A stretch of DNA of 64,000 nucleotides from Methylophaga sp. (lineage in GTDB: Bacteria; Pseudomonadota; Gammaproteobacteria; Nitrosococcales; Methylophagaceae), in NCBI GenBank assembly GCA_002706095.1, contig PAJP01000001.1, forward strand, positions 62,001-126,000, read 5' to 3'. Position numbers and translations under genes: made by a program. Under the pieces are notes generated by a model. The model worked only from the letters and a program-made list of their open reading frames with translations, had not been told where the DNA came from and searched no databases. The first letter of the stretch is position 1; every line of letters begins with the position of its first letter. This document shows, piece after piece, positions 1 through 9,508 of this stretch.

Positions 1-162
1 CTGGAAATCGTCAACTCTATCAACGGTATAGGTCAGGTACTGGGGCTTAAAACGGTCGCCGAGTTTGTTGAGGATGATACGACGCTAATCAGCTTGCAAC
101 ATATTGGTGTTGATTTTGTGCAGGGCTACCATGTGGGGCGCCCCGCACCATGGATTATTTAA
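1..162 (+). CDS. C-terminal end of an EAL-domain (c-di-GMP phosphodiesterase family) protein, cut by the window edge
   Basis: The first 53 codons are open from base 1 to a TAA at 160-162. The peptide carries the two closing signatures of EAL domains: a TVAEFVED segment (equivalent to the conserved AE-[GF]-VE loop) and DFVQGYHVGRP near the end. EAL domains hydrolyse cyclic di-GMP or, when degenerate, bind it. The catalytic EAL motif lies outside the window, so activity and any N-terminal sensor or GGDEF domain cannot be judged. The gene ends 6 bp before the stop of hrpA, which runs towards it. Confidence 0.85.
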   Translation: MEIVNSINGIGQVLGLKTVAEFVEDDTTLISLQHIGVDFVQGYHVGRPAPWII

Positions 163-168
163 GAATAA

Positions 169-3100
169 TCAACATTCTTGCCACTGCTTTTCCAGGCGCT
201 TACCCGAGATGGGGTAAGCGGTTTTAAGCTCTTGAGCAAAGACTGAAATACGAAATTCTTCCAGCATCCAACGATATTCTCTAAAGGCTGGTGTTTCGAT
301 TTTATTGACCTTATTGATGAACTTTTGCCAGTGAGGCATGACTTCGGACATGCGTTGTTTGTCTTTATTGGGATCGGTCAATAGACGATCCAATCTGATA
401 CCTGCAGCCTGACAATATACGGGCAACCTGGTCAAGGCTTCATCTGGCGTATCATGCACAAACCCCTGATAAATCAAAAAGCTTAATTGTTGTTTGATAT
501 CGTTTACAGAGTTAATGGCGGCCAGTGGGATGTTGCCAGACAGTCTTTTTGCAATTGCATGATATTCAGCAAGCGGCTTAGCAATACTCTGAGCGAGTTT
601 AGCGGCTAGATTAATCAGATCACTTTTTCTTTCGGCAATACGTTGTTCGAATGCATTTTTATCTGTGACGGCCGGTTTATCCAAAATAAAGCAGCGGTCA
701 AAGGCCACATGAATTAAGTCGGTTTTAAGTTGCTCACACGGCGTCAGGTCTGTTTGTGCATCATCTGAGTATGGCGATGGCGGCACATTGGCATAGTGCA
801 AGCACATCTGTTTGATATCGGGTAGATTTTTATGTAAATACTTGACTGCATCTGCCTGATTTAACATGAAAAGGCGGCGAAGTCCGTGTCGTGTTAAGGC
901 CTGAGCCTGAGGTTTTGTATCCATTAAGGTTAAATCAACGCAATCCCCTCTATCGACAAGCGCTGGATAAGCGGTGACTTGTAAGCCGTTTTGTTCTAGT
1001 GTGATATGTTCTGGTAGTGAGTCAAATGACCAGGTTGTCAGTCCTTTCTTTTCATAGTCACTGTCAGGAATTTGCCTGAAACTGGCAGCGGCTTCTCGTG
1101 CCCAGTTTTCTTTTAGTTTATCCAGGTCACGACTTTCATCTAATAGTTCACCTTGCTCATCTACCAGCTTAAAATTCATTTGCAGATATAGCGGCAGATC
1201 TTCAGTACGCCAATCCGTCACATCAAGTTCAATACCTGTCAGTTTTCTCAGTTGTTCACTGAGCGCTGGTAATAGAGCGCCCGAGTCAGCCGACATGGAT
1301 TTGATGCATTGGTCGGCATATTGAGGTACTGGAATAAAATGACGACGCAATGATTTAGGTAGCGCTTTAATCAAGAAAATCACTTTCTCGCGAAGTAAGC
1401 CTGGTACCAACCACTCATAACGTTCTTTACTTGTCTGATTCAACAGAGAGAGCGGAATTGTCTGGGTGATGCCATCTTCGGCTTTACCGGGTTCAAAATG
1501 ATATTCAAGCGGCAGGGGAACACGATTGATAAGAATCTGATCGGGAAACTGATCGACGGTGACTTGTTCAGCCTGATGTTGCATCAGAATCTCTTTGCTT
1601 AGCATGAGCAGATTAGGGTCTTTCTTTTCTGCTTGCTTACGCCAGTTATCGAAACCGGCACCGTTAATGATGTTATCCGGTACTTTGCTGCGATAGAAAT
1701 CAAACAAGGTATCGTCATCGACTAACACATCTCGACGACGAGACTTTTGTTCAAGTAACTCAATTTCTTCAATGAGACGTTGGTTATGTTGGAAAAATTT
1801 TGCCTGACAATGCCAGTCACCTTCAACTAATGCTGAGCGAATAAAAATTTCATTTGATAAAGAAGGGTCAATAGGTCCGTAGTGAATACGCCTGCGATTA
1901 ACAATGGGTAAGCCATTCAGTGTGACTGACTCAAAGGCAACCACCTGGGCGGGTTTTTTCTCCCAGTGTGGGTCAGTGTATTGACGTCTGACCAGGTCAC
2001 CAGCAATTGGCTCAATCCATTCGGGTTCGATTTTAGCCACAATGCGCGCATACAATTTACCGGTTTCAACCAGCTCAGCCGCCATGATCCATTTAGGCCC
2101 TTTTTTATGCAAAGCTGAGCCAGGAAATATTTGTAGCTTGAGGTTTCGTCCGCCTGTGTATTCAAACTTATCTGTTTTTGTGGCGATGTGACTCAGTAAA
2201 CCAGCGAGCAGTGCGCGATGAATACTGTCATAACTGGCCTCTTGTTGATTGAATTTTAAGCCCAGTTCAGCCAGTTGCACATGCAGTTGTTGATGGATGT
2301 CATGCCATTCACGAAGGCGTAAGAAGGAGAGAAATTGCTCTTTACAATACCTTCTTAGTTTATTCTGACTAAGGTGTTTTTTCTTATCGTGATAATGATT
2401 CCAGAGTTTAATAAAAGCAATAAAATCAGAACGTTCGTCCTTATATTTAGAATGGGCCTCATCCGCCGCCTGCTGCTTGTCCATCGGTCTTTCACGTGGA
2501 TCCTGAATACTCAAAGCACTGGCAATAATGAGCACTTCAGTCAGACTGTTTTCTTCCGCACCTGCAAGCAACATCCGGGCTATTTTAGGATCGATGGGCA
2601 GCTTGGATAACTGTCTGCCAATGTCAGTAATACGACGTTGTTTATCGACGGCACCCAATTCATCTAAAAGCCGATAACCGTCGTTGATCATTTTTTGTGG
2701 CGGCGGATTAATAAAAGGAAACTTAGCTGGATTACCCAGTTTCAACGCTGACATTTGTAGAATGACTGATGCCAGATTAGTGCGAAGAACTTCTGGATCA
2801 GTAAATGCCGGGCGGTTATTAAAATCCTCTTCGTCGTACAACCGTATACACACGCCAGCGGCTACACGGCCACAACGCCCTGATCGTTGATTGGCACTGG
2901 ATTGGGAAATCTTTTCTATCGGGAGACGTTGTACTTTATTGCGAACACTGTAACGACTGATACGTGCATTTCCTGGGTCAACAACGTAGCGAATGCCTGG
3001 CACTGTTAATGAGGTTTCAGCAACATTAGTAGATAAGATAATTCGTCGTTGCCCACCGGTCTTAAACACCCGGTTTTGTTCAGCAGCAGATTGTCTGGCG

Positions 3101-4056
3101 AATAAAGGTAAAATTTCAGTTTGTGGCGGATGATGTTTGCGTAAAGCTTCTGATACATCACGAATATCACGCTCGCCGGCCAAGAATATCAATACATCTC
3201 CGGGCCCTTCTCGGCAGAGCTCATCAACTGCTGCCACAATACCTGAGACCATATCATAATCGGGTGAGTCTTCATCGGTTGTGAGGAGAGGGCGGTAGCG
3301 AATTTCTACTGGGTAGGTACGACCACTGACTTCAATCACCGGGGCATGCTCAAAATGTTTGGAAAAGCGTTCGGTATCGATTGTTGCTGAAGTAATAATG
3401 ACTTTTAAATCAGGGCGTTTGGGTAACAGCTGTTTGATATAACCGAGTAAAAAATCAATATTGAGACTGCGTTCATGGGCCTCATCGATAATCAGGGTGT
3501 CGTATTGATTCAGGAAGCGATCATTTTGTGTCTCAGCCAGTAAAATACCATCTGTCATCAGTTTGATATAACTGTTTTCAGCATTCACTTGATCATGAAA
3601 ACGGACTTTGTAACCCACGGTTTGCCCAATTTCTGAACCTAACTCTTCAGCAATACGTGTCGCTACCGTTCTGGCTGCGATTCGGCGTGGCTGAGTATGG
3701 CCTATCATGCCAGTAACACCACGGCCTAAATCCAGGCAAATTTTGGGTAACTGAGTGGTTTTACCTGAGCCGGTCTCACCGCAAAGAATAATGACCTGAT
3801 TTTCTTCAATAGCTTTGGCGACTTCATGTCGACGTTCGATAACGGGTAAGTCAGCACTGAAATCCGGTTTGGGTATCTGGTTCAAGCGCTGTTGCGCACG
3901 CTCAACGGATCGCAACACACGCTGAGTGAAGGCGCTGATTTTTTCAGCATCTGCCTTATTTTTACGTAATTGCTGCCACTGACGTTGAAGACGGTAACGA
4001 TCAGATAGCATGGAGGACTGGATAAGTTGCGTTAAGTTTTGCTCAGCGTTATTCAC
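169..4056 (-). CDS. hrpA: ATP-dependent RNA helicase HrpA
   Basis: This 1295-residue protein matches the full length of the HrpA family of DEAH-box RNA helicases. Seen directly: Walker A GETGSGKTT at residues 93-101, the DEAH box in IIDEAHERS near 190, the SATIDTERF motif III, and QRSGRCGRV (motif VI) near 390. These are followed by the helicase-associated and OB-fold regions and a long C-terminal DUF3418-type region typical of HrpA. In E. coli HrpA acts on structured RNA and helps resolve stalled or collided ribosomes. It is transcribed alone and converges with the EAL gene. The ATG at 4056 fits the usual family N-terminus. No truncation or motif loss is visible. Confidence 0.96.
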   Translation of the reverse strand: MNNAEQNLTQLIQSSMLSDRYRLQRQWQQLRKNKADAEKISAFTQRVLRSVERAQQRLNQIPKPDFSADLPVIERRHEVAKAIEENQVIILCGETGSGKTTQLPKICLDLGRGVTGMIGHTQPRRIAARTVATRIAEELGSEIGQTVGYKVRFHDQVNAENSYIKLMTDGILLAETQNDRFLNQYDTLIIDEAHERSLNIDFLLGYIKQLLPKRPDLKVIITSATIDTERFSKHFEHAPVIEVSGRTYPVEIRYRPLLTTDEDSPDYDMVSGIVAAVDELCREGPGDVLIFLAGERDIRDVSEALRKHHPPQTEILPLFARQSAAEQNRVFKTGGQRRIILSTNVAETSLTVPGIRYVVDPGNARISRYSVRNKVQRLPIEKISQSSANQRSGRCGRVAAGVCIRLYDEEDFNNRPAFTDPEVLRTNLASVILQMSALKLGNPAKFPFINPPPQKMINDGYRLLDELGAVDKQRRITDIGRQLSKLPIDPKIARMLLAGAEENSLTEVLIIASALSIQDPRERPMDKQQAADEAHSKYKDERSDFIAFIKLWNHYHDKKKHLSQNKLRRYCKEQFLSFLRLREWHDIHQQLHVQLAELGLKFNQQEASYDSIHRALLAGLLSHIATKTDKFEYTGGRNLKLQIFPGSALHKKGPKWIMAAELVETGKLYARIVAKIEPEWIEPIAGDLVRRQYTDPHWEKKPAQVVAFESVTLNGLPIVNRRRIHYGPIDPSLSNEIFIRSALVEGDWHCQAKFFQHNQRLIEEIELLEQKSRRRDVLVDDDTLFDFYRSKVPDNIINGAGFDNWRKQAEKKDPNLLMLSKEILMQHQAEQVTVDQFPDQILINRVPLPLEYHFEPGKAEDGITQTIPLSLLNQTSKERYEWLVPGLLREKVIFLIKALPKSLRRHFIPVPQYADQCIKSMSADSGALLPALSEQLRKLTGIELDVTDWRTEDLPLYLQMNFKLVDEQGELLDESRDLDKLKENWAREAAASFRQIPDSDYEKKGLTTWSFDSLPEHITLEQNGLQVTAYPALVDRGDCVDLTLMDTKPQAQALTRHGLRRLFMLNQADAVKYLHKNLPDIKQMCLHYANVPPSPYSDDAQTDLTPCEQLKTDLIHVAFDRCFILDKPAVTDKNAFEQRIAERKSDLINLAAKLAQSIAKPLAEYHAIAKRLSGNIPLAAINSVNDIKQQLSFLIYQGFVHDTPDEALTRLPVYCQAAGIRLDRLLTDPNKDKQRMSEVMPHWQKFINKVNKIETPAFREYRWMLEEFRISVFAQELKTAYPISGKRLEKQWQEC

Positions 4057-4084
4057 AGTATGTTTACAGCAAAAAGCAGGTATT

Positions 4085-5032
4085 CTACAGCTTCCAGGCT
4101 AACGAGACAGTATATTTAAAATCATTGGGTTCAGTATCATCATGTACGGTGGAGTCATATTCGTTGGTAATACCAAGCTTAAGTGCCACACCCACGAAGC
4201 TATTTAAGTCCAGAATCCAGTCGAAAGAGGTGAGATTACGGTAATCGCGGTCATTGAGGCTGGGGTAGTACGTATTAGAAAACTCTACATGCTGATATTG
4301 ATTCATACTCCACTTGGTTTCAATTCCTAACATTCCCTCTGGTGTAAAGTCCTGCTGCTCACCGCCAAAGGTTCTATTAAAACCGAGACCGCTTCTCCCC
4401 ACGAATAACCAAGAATCTGTATTCACAAACTCATAACCAAATCCAGAACTGGCATTAGCACGGTAATCCCAGTCTTTGAATTCATCCAGATCAAAACGTC
4501 CACCAGCAAACTGAAACCAGGGAGAGTTGGGTCTTAACCAGTCTCGGTTCATTGAAGTAAAAAAACTTTGTGAAGATAATTCATGATCAGATTCGGCTCG
4601 GAAGAACGCGGTTTTATGCGCAGTCCGCATTTGTTTTGATTCATAATCGGCATTAAATCCAACGTTCAGTTGGTTTGTGCTGGACTTACCGGCAGTACCA
4701 CCAAAGCCAAGGTCAAGCCGACGTTTCCAGTTGGTGTAAAGCCCGGTTCCGAACAAACCTCTGTCAGCCTCTACATGTTTCACTTCTGGTTTTTTTTCTG
4801 GTGGCGGCGGTGTAGGCGTTGTATCTGTCGATGAGACAAGGCTTTTTATACGTGCTCTCGGGATAACCATCACACCAAGCAAGGGGTGATTAAGTTTTAA
4901 TGTGTCGTCTGTTTCAGCGACGACATCAGCGGTAAGCGTATCACCGTTAATCAATTCAATTTTACTTAGGGCTGCATGCGTAACTAGTGGTGTTAACAAA
5001 ATAGCTAATAATAGATATCTGATTGGCGACAC
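4085..5032 (-). CDS. DUF481 family outer-membrane protein (YdiY-like)
   Basis: The protein has a signal peptide (hydrophobic YLLLAILLTPLV, then THA). A short segment of about 60 residues resembles the SH3/LSm-like part of this family (KIELINGDTLTADV), followed by a proline-rich linker (TPTPPPPEKKPE). The C-terminal DUF481 region of about 200 residues has alternating aromatic strands and ends in WKL, as expected of an outer-membrane beta barrel. Start choice: an in-frame ATG at 5050 has no spaced ribosome site, but GGAGG lies inside its second and third codons and is 9 nt before a GTG at 5032. I therefore take GTG 5032; starts further upstream would run through a terminator hairpin. The function of DUF481 proteins is poorly known; the E. 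coli relative is described as salt-induced. Confidence 0.8.
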   Translation of the reverse strand: MSPIRYLLLAILLTPLVTHAALSKIELINGDTLTADVVAETDDTLKLNHPLLGVMVIPRARIKSLVSSTDTTPTPPPPEKKPEVKHVEADRGLFGTGLYTNWKRRLDLGFGGTAGKSSTNQLNVGFNADYESKQMRTAHKTAFFRAESDHELSSQSFFTSMNRDWLRPNSPWFQFAGGRFDLDEFKDWDYRANASSGFGYEFVNTDSWLFVGRSGLGFNRTFGGEQQDFTPEGMLGIETKWSMNQYQHVEFSNTYYPSLNDRDYRNLTSFDWILDLNSFVGVALKLGITNEYDSTVHDDTEPNDFKYTVSLAWKL

Positions 5033-5057
5033 TAGCGAATTCCTCCGCATCCTACAT

Positions 5058-5084
5058 AAAAAAGCAGCCTGAATCAGGCTGCTT
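5058..5084 (-). terminator. Rho-independent terminator of the pentapeptide-repeat gene
   Basis: Two perfect 11-bp arms (5062-5072 and 5074-5084) form a strong hairpin. Read on the minus strand, it is followed by a T run complementary to 5058-5061. It lies 22 bp beyond the stop of the pentapeptide-repeat gene and just before the DUF481 gene, so the two genes are probably separate transcription units. Confidence 0.85.
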
Positions 5085-5106
5085 GAACGTTCATACTGTT
5101 GTGCGG

Positions 5107-5574
5107 TTATGGGCATCCGCTATTGTTGACTTCACCATCTGGCATCGTAGTGTTGCAGTACATCACGCCACGTAATTTTGCGCCTTCAAGCTTTGCACCG
5201 GTTAAATCCGCATCAGTGAGATCCGCGAAAATGAGCTGAGCACCAGAGAGATTGGCCTTTCTTAGGTTTGCACCATTCAATTCAGCATAATCCATCAGTG
5301 CATTGGTAACGGTCGCACCTTCGAGAATCGCACCCTGCATTCTGGAATGTGTGAACCAAACACCATGTAGTTTAGCGTTGCTTAGATTGATTCCCTTGAG
5401 ATTAGCTTCACTCATATCAGCACCATTTAATTCATGGCCGTTTAGATCGGCTTCGCTCAGATTACAATAATTACATTGTAAGGATTTAAGTAATCTATCC
5501 AGATAGACTTTTTCATAAGCAGAAGCCGTGGTGGCTATCATGGATAAACCAAGCACAATCAGCATTTTTTTCAT
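5107..5574 (-). CDS. secreted pentapeptide-repeat protein
   Basis: From ATG 5574, preceded by AGGAGAG, the protein has 155 residues. An N-terminal signal peptide (MKKMLIVLGLSMIATTASA) is followed by about 100 residues of A(D/N)LxG-type pentapeptides such as ADLNG, ANLKG, ANLSG, ADLTG and AKLEG, which fold into a right-handed quadrilateral beta helix. Two cysteines (CNYC) precede the repeats and two follow (YCNTT and SGC at the end), so disulfides could cap the helix in the periplasm. The function is unknown. The secreted location argues against a gyrase-protecting Qnr-like role. It is 26 bp downstream of the nitroreductase gene. Confidence 0.85.
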   Translation of the reverse strand: MKKMLIVLGLSMIATTASAYEKVYLDRLLKSLQCNYCNLSEADLNGHELNGADMSEANLKGINLSNAKLHGVWFTHSRMQGAILEGATVTNALMDYAELNGANLRKANLSGAQLIFADLTDADLTGAKLEGAKLRGVMYCNTTMPDGEVNNSGCP

Positions 5575-5600
5575 TTTCTCTCTCCTAATAAGGTTATTTT

Positions 5601-6191
5601 TTATGACCACTTATTCATGAAAAATGCTTGTTCTAAAGGACGACGTTGACGAGGAGAAAGTTCTCTTTCTAACTGTTCCTCGGTCAAATTGTCCAGTGCC
5701 GCCTGATGACCAATGGCGATCACTGACCACATATGAATATCTTCAGAAATGGCAAATGCCTCACGGATTTTTTTATCGTCAAAGCCGCCCATTTGATGGC
5801 TCATTAACCCCATAGATGTTGCTTGCAAGCAAAGGCTGATGCTGGCAGCACCGGTGTCATACCCTGACCAGCGGTTAGGTTTATCATTTTGGCTGAAGAG
5901 AGGGACTGAAGCCGCTAAAATTAACACTGGGGCGTTCTTTGCCCATTCCTGATTGCCGGGGGCCAAGGCTGATAACAGTTTTTCCCATGCAGTGCGGTCA
6001 GTATTTTTATCGCAAACCAGATAACGCCATGGCTCATCCCCAAAACATGAAGGGGCCCAGCGTGCAGCTTCACAAAGTGCAGTGATTTCTTCTTGGGACA
6101 CCATAACGGTAGGGTCATATGCACGACCACTCCAGCGTTCTGCCATGACTTTTTCGATGGGTTGAGCTGTGTCAGCGGGTTTTTGAATCAT
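5601..6191 (-). CDS. nitroreductase family protein
   Basis: 196 residues with the features of the FMN-dependent nitroreductase fold: an N-terminal RWSGRAYD (R-S-x-R FMN phosphate-binding type), AARWAPSCFGDEPWRYLV, a central GAASISLCLQATSMGLMSHQMGGFD region, and VIAIGHQA near the C-terminus. Such enzymes reduce nitro compounds, quinones or related substrates with NAD(P)H; the substrate cannot be told from sequence. It starts 4 bp downstream of the yhbY stop, suggesting a yhbY-nitroreductase-pentapeptide transcription unit. Confidence 0.88.
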   Translation of the reverse strand: MIQKPADTAQPIEKVMAERWSGRAYDPTVMVSQEEITALCEAARWAPSCFGDEPWRYLVCDKNTDRTAWEKLLSALAPGNQEWAKNAPVLILAASVPLFSQNDKPNRWSGYDTGAASISLCLQATSMGLMSHQMGGFDDKKIREAFAISEDIHMWSVIAIGHQAALDNLTEEQLERELSPRQRRPLEQAFFMNKWS

Positions 6192-6195
6192 ACAA

Positions 6196-6489
6196 TCACC
6201 TTGGTAGTTGAATTAAAGCTTTTTTTGATGGGCGATAAAAACCGCCAATATGTCCGATCACTTGAACTAAATCTGCGCCACTTTCTTCTGCAATTTTGTC
6301 TAACATGGCTTTTCTATCTGCGCGTTCTTGCCCACTCACTCGGACCTTTATGAGCTCGTGGTGTTCCAGTGCATTATCGATTTCAGCAAGAACAGATTCT
6401 GTTAAACCACTGTTACCAATCATAACAACCGGTTTTAATGTGTGGGCAAGCCCTTTTAGATAACGTCTTTGTTTGTCAGTAACTGCCAT
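6196..6489 (-). CDS. yhbY: YhbY family CRM-domain RNA-binding protein
   Basis: A single CRM (KH-like) domain of about 97 residues. KQRRYLKGLAHTLKPVVMIGNSGLTESVL matches the family start and the GNSGLT loop corresponds to the conserved GxxG RNA-binding loop. YhbY binds pre-50S ribosomal particles in E. coli. The ATG at 6489 is preceded at good spacing by AGGTGAG; a GTG at 6501 lies inside that ribosome site and is less likely. The divergent partner is rlmKL, with 49 bp between starts for both promoters. Confidence 0.93.
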   Translation of the reverse strand: MAVTDKQRRYLKGLAHTLKPVVMIGNSGLTESVLAEIDNALEHHELIKVRVSGQERADRKAMLDKIAEESGADLVQVIGHIGGFYRPSKKALIQLPR

Positions 6490-6538
6490 TAGTGTGCTCA
6501 CCTGTATTAAAATGATCTGATTATATCAGGAAGGCAAT

Positions 6539-8743
6539 ATGGCTAAACAACACAAGTTTACGGTAACAGCAGCAAGAGGTATGTTGCCACTGCTTGCGGA
6601 TGAACTAAAACAATTAGGTATCAAAAATACCAAGCAAGATCAGGGGAATATCCGTTTCACCGGCACGTTGGCTGATGCTTACATGGTCTGTTTATGGTCC
6701 CGTGTAGCCATCAGGGTATTATTACCTATTGCCCATTTGCATGCTGAGACACCAGAGCAGTTATACGAAGGGGTGAATGCACTTCCCTGGGAAGAACATA
6801 TTCACGAACTTGATAGCACCATTGCTGTTGATTTCAATAGTTTCCGGTCAAAAATAAAACACAGCCAATACGGTGCACAGCGCGTGAAAGATGCGATTGT
6901 CGATCGCTTTCGTACACTGTTTGGTCTGCGACCTTCGGTAGACTTATACCAGCCGGATGTGCGAATTAATGTCTACCTCAAACACAATCAAGCCACTGTG
7001 AGTATCGATTTATCCGGTGACAGCCTGCATAAGCGTGGTTATCGAGTCAGCAATACGACTGCACCATTAAAAGAACATTTAGCTGCCGCTATTCTGCTCA
7101 GTGCGGAGTGGCAAAAATTAGCCAGGCAGGGTTGGGCATTGATTGATCCGATGTGTGGCTCTGGCACTTTTTTGATAGAAGCTGCCATGATAGCTGCCGA
7201 CATCGCTCCCGGTATTTTGCGTGACTATTACGGGTTTACCGCCTGGAAACAACACGACAAAGATAGTTGGAAACAACTCAAAGCCGATGCCGAGCGAAGA
7301 AGACAGTCTGGCCTGGCCAGATGTCCAGTTATTGTCGGCGGAGATGCTGATGCGAGAGCCATTGAAGCGGCCAAAAATAATATTGCTGAAGCAGGATTAG
7401 ATGACCGTATTCAGGTTAATCAGCGCGATTTAACTGAATGGCCGAAACTGGCTGCAGATTTACCTAAAGCAGGTTTGTTTGTATGTAACCCTCCCTATGG
7501 TGAACGAATCGGTCGTGCTGATGAGTTACATTATCTGTATGAAAGCCTGGGCAATATTATTAATGAATCGTTTTCAGGCTGGCGAACTGCACTGATTACC
7601 GATAATGCACAATTAGGTAAATTTACGGGCTTAACACTTTTCGACAGTGTGCCGTTTGATAACGGGCCAATTGCCTGTGATGTCCTGTTTTACCGTGCGC
7701 CACGACCTGTTCGTTTTAATGAGTTAAGCTCAACGCCTACACAATTTGTGGACGAAGAGTTCGATGATAAAGAACATGCACCTGTTGAGATGACAGAGCA
7801 GGGAGCGATGTTTGCTAATCGCTTAAAGAAAAACAAAAAGCATCTGGCCAAATGGGCGCGTAAATCAGATATCAGTTGCTATCGTGTTTATGATGCTGAC
7901 TTGCCTGATTATGCTTTGGCGATTGATCTTTATGACGAACATATCCATGTTCAGGAATATGCTCCCCCCAAACAAATCGATCCTGAGAAAGCGATAGAGC
8001 GACTACAGGAAGCCATGCAGATCATTCCTGAAGTATTCGAAGTCCCTGTTACTCAGGTGGCACTGAAAGTCAGGAAGAAACAACGTGGTAAAGAGCAGTA
8101 CGAAGCTCAGGCAGCCAAAAATCAACGTATTGAAGTGCGTGAAAATGGACTGCGTTTTTGGGTCAACCTAACCGATTATTTAGATACAGGCTTGTTTCTG
8201 GATCATCGTGATACCAGACAACTTGTGAGAGACTTAGCCAAAGGTAAAGACTTTCTCAACCTGTTCTCATATACCGGTTCAGCCAGTGTTTATGCGGCTG
8301 CAGGTCAAGCAAAATCAACGACCAGTGTCGATATGTCTAATACCTATTTGTCTTGGGCAGAAGATAATATGCACTTAAATGGTTTCGTCAGTGGACAACA
8401 TCAATATGTTCGTGCGAACTGTATTGAGTGGTTGCAACAAGCGATAGAAGATGACAAACGTTATGGCCTGATTTTTCTGGACCCACCGACGTTTTCTAAC
8501 TCAAGCCGTATGGAAGGCGTGTTTGATATTCAGCGTGATCATGTCGCGCTTATCAAACAAGCAGCGGCATTATTAACAATAGACGGCGAATTGATATTTT
8601 CGACTAACCGTCGTGATTTTGAATTAGATACTGATGCTTTGAGTCAACTGACGATCGACGATATCAGCGTAACGACCATACCGCGTGATTTTGAGCGAAA
8701 TAAAAAGATTCATCGATGCTGGCGAATCAAAATTGCCGTATGA
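6539..8743 (+). CDS. rlmL: bifunctional 23S rRNA methyltransferase RlmKL
   Basis: 734 residues, the size of the fused RlmKL enzymes that make m2G2445 and m7G2069 in 23S rRNA. The N-terminal THUMP region is followed by the RlmL catalytic part, with SAM motif I DPMCGSGTFLIEAA near residue 202 and the catalytic NPPYGER near 317. The C-terminal RlmK half carries NLFSYTGSASVYAA near 577 and DPPTFSNSSRM near 647. Both catalytic centres look intact. It ends 2 bp before the stop of the convergent parA-like gene. Confidence 0.96.
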   Translation: MAKQHKFTVTAARGMLPLLADELKQLGIKNTKQDQGNIRFTGTLADAYMVCLWSRVAIRVLLPIAHLHAETPEQLYEGVNALPWEEHIHELDSTIAVDFNSFRSKIKHSQYGAQRVKDAIVDRFRTLFGLRPSVDLYQPDVRINVYLKHNQATVSIDLSGDSLHKRGYRVSNTTAPLKEHLAAAILLSAEWQKLARQGWALIDPMCGSGTFLIEAAMIAADIAPGILRDYYGFTAWKQHDKDSWKQLKADAERRRQSGLARCPVIVGGDADARAIEAAKNNIAEAGLDDRIQVNQRDLTEWPKLAADLPKAGLFVCNPPYGERIGRADELHYLYESLGNIINESFSGWRTALITDNAQLGKFTGLTLFDSVPFDNGPIACDVLFYRAPRPVRFNELSSTPTQFVDEEFDDKEHAPVEMTEQGAMFANRLKKNKKHLAKWARKSDISCYRVYDADLPDYALAIDLYDEHIHVQEYAPPKQIDPEKAIERLQEAMQIIPEVFEVPVTQVALKVRKKQRGKEQYEAQAAKNQRIEVRENGLRFWVNLTDYLDTGLFLDHRDTRQLVRDLAKGKDFLNLFSYTGSASVYAAAGQAKSTTSVDMSNTYLSWAEDNMHLNGFVSGQHQYVRANCIEWLQQAIEDDKRYGLIFLDPPTFSNSSRMEGVFDIQRDHVALIKQAAALLTIDGELIFSTNRRDFELDTDALSQLTIDDISVTTIPRDFERNKKIHRCWRIKIAV

Positions 8744-8745
8744 TT

Positions 8746-9501
8746 TTAAAATTCAGACAAGGTTTGTTTGATTTCTTGCCATAATTCAGCATACGCCTGA
8801 CTGACGTTTGATTGTTTATCAAATGCCGGTAATGGTTGACGGTGATCCCCCATTCTTTCTACCACAGCAGCATAGGGGATCGCTGTTTTTAATCCATTTT
8901 TTAGCATCTTAGGTGGATGGGCAAGCATCACGCGATGCATGCTTCTACGTCTGTCCACCATATTAAAAAAAGCATGTAGACGTTTAGGCTTTAATTTATG
9001 TTCTTTAAAGAAGTCACGGGTTTGTTCAAATGTTCTTAACGACAGATGCGTCGGAATCAACGGTAGATACAAGGAATCAGCTGTAGCAAAAATCTGTTCT
9101 GTCAGTAGGGAAAAACTAGGCGGACAGTCCAAAATCATCAATGCATAATTTTCACTGAACGGTTCTACCAGTTTGGCAATCAGGTTCTTTTTACCCTGAT
9201 CACTTTGTTCGCTCAATTGCTTATCCAAGTGACGGAAAGAAAAGTCAGCGGGAATGATATCCAAGTGGTCAAACTCGGTCGTTCTGACCAAATCACCGAT
9301 AGGCGTTTTGCCCGAGAGTAATTTTTTGGGTTTTGTTTCCGATTGAGCATCGGTATTCAACAGCCAGCTGGATGCGCCTTGTGGATCTAAGTCCCATATC
9401 AGTGTGGGGATACCTTCATTAGCGGCATGCCAGGCGATATTGACGGCGGACGTCGTTTTACCGACGCCGCCTTTCAGATTGAAAAAAGCAATGGTTTCCA
9501 T
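8746..9501 (-). CDS. ParA/MinD-type ATPase without a visible ParB partner
   Basis: 251 residues with the deviant Walker A of ParA ATPases at the N-terminus (FFNLKGGVGKTTSAVNIAWH, residues 6-25), ALMILDCPPS (Walker B) near 130, and IPTHLSLRTF. ParA proteins dimerise on DNA with ATP and move or position cargo. No ParB, cargo-adaptor or plasmid gene is adjacent; the gene lies 7 bp downstream of ppk1 on the same strand. It is shorter than many plasmid ParAs and lacks an N-terminal HTH, like chromosomal orphan ParAs. A role in positioning something (polyphosphate granules would be a guess from context) is not shown by the sequence. Confidence 0.85.
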   Translation of the reverse strand: METIAFFNLKGGVGKTTSAVNIAWHAANEGIPTLIWDLDPQGASSWLLNTDAQSETKPKKLLSGKTPIGDLVRTTEFDHLDIIPADFSFRHLDKQLSEQSDQGKKNLIAKLVEPFSENYALMILDCPPSFSLLTEQIFATADSLYLPLIPTHLSLRTFEQTRDFFKEHKLKPKRLHAFFNMVDRRRSMHRVMLAHPPKMLKNGLKTAIPYAAVVERMGDHRQPLPAFDKQSNVSQAYAELWQEIKQTLSEF

Positions 9502-9508
9502 AACGAGA

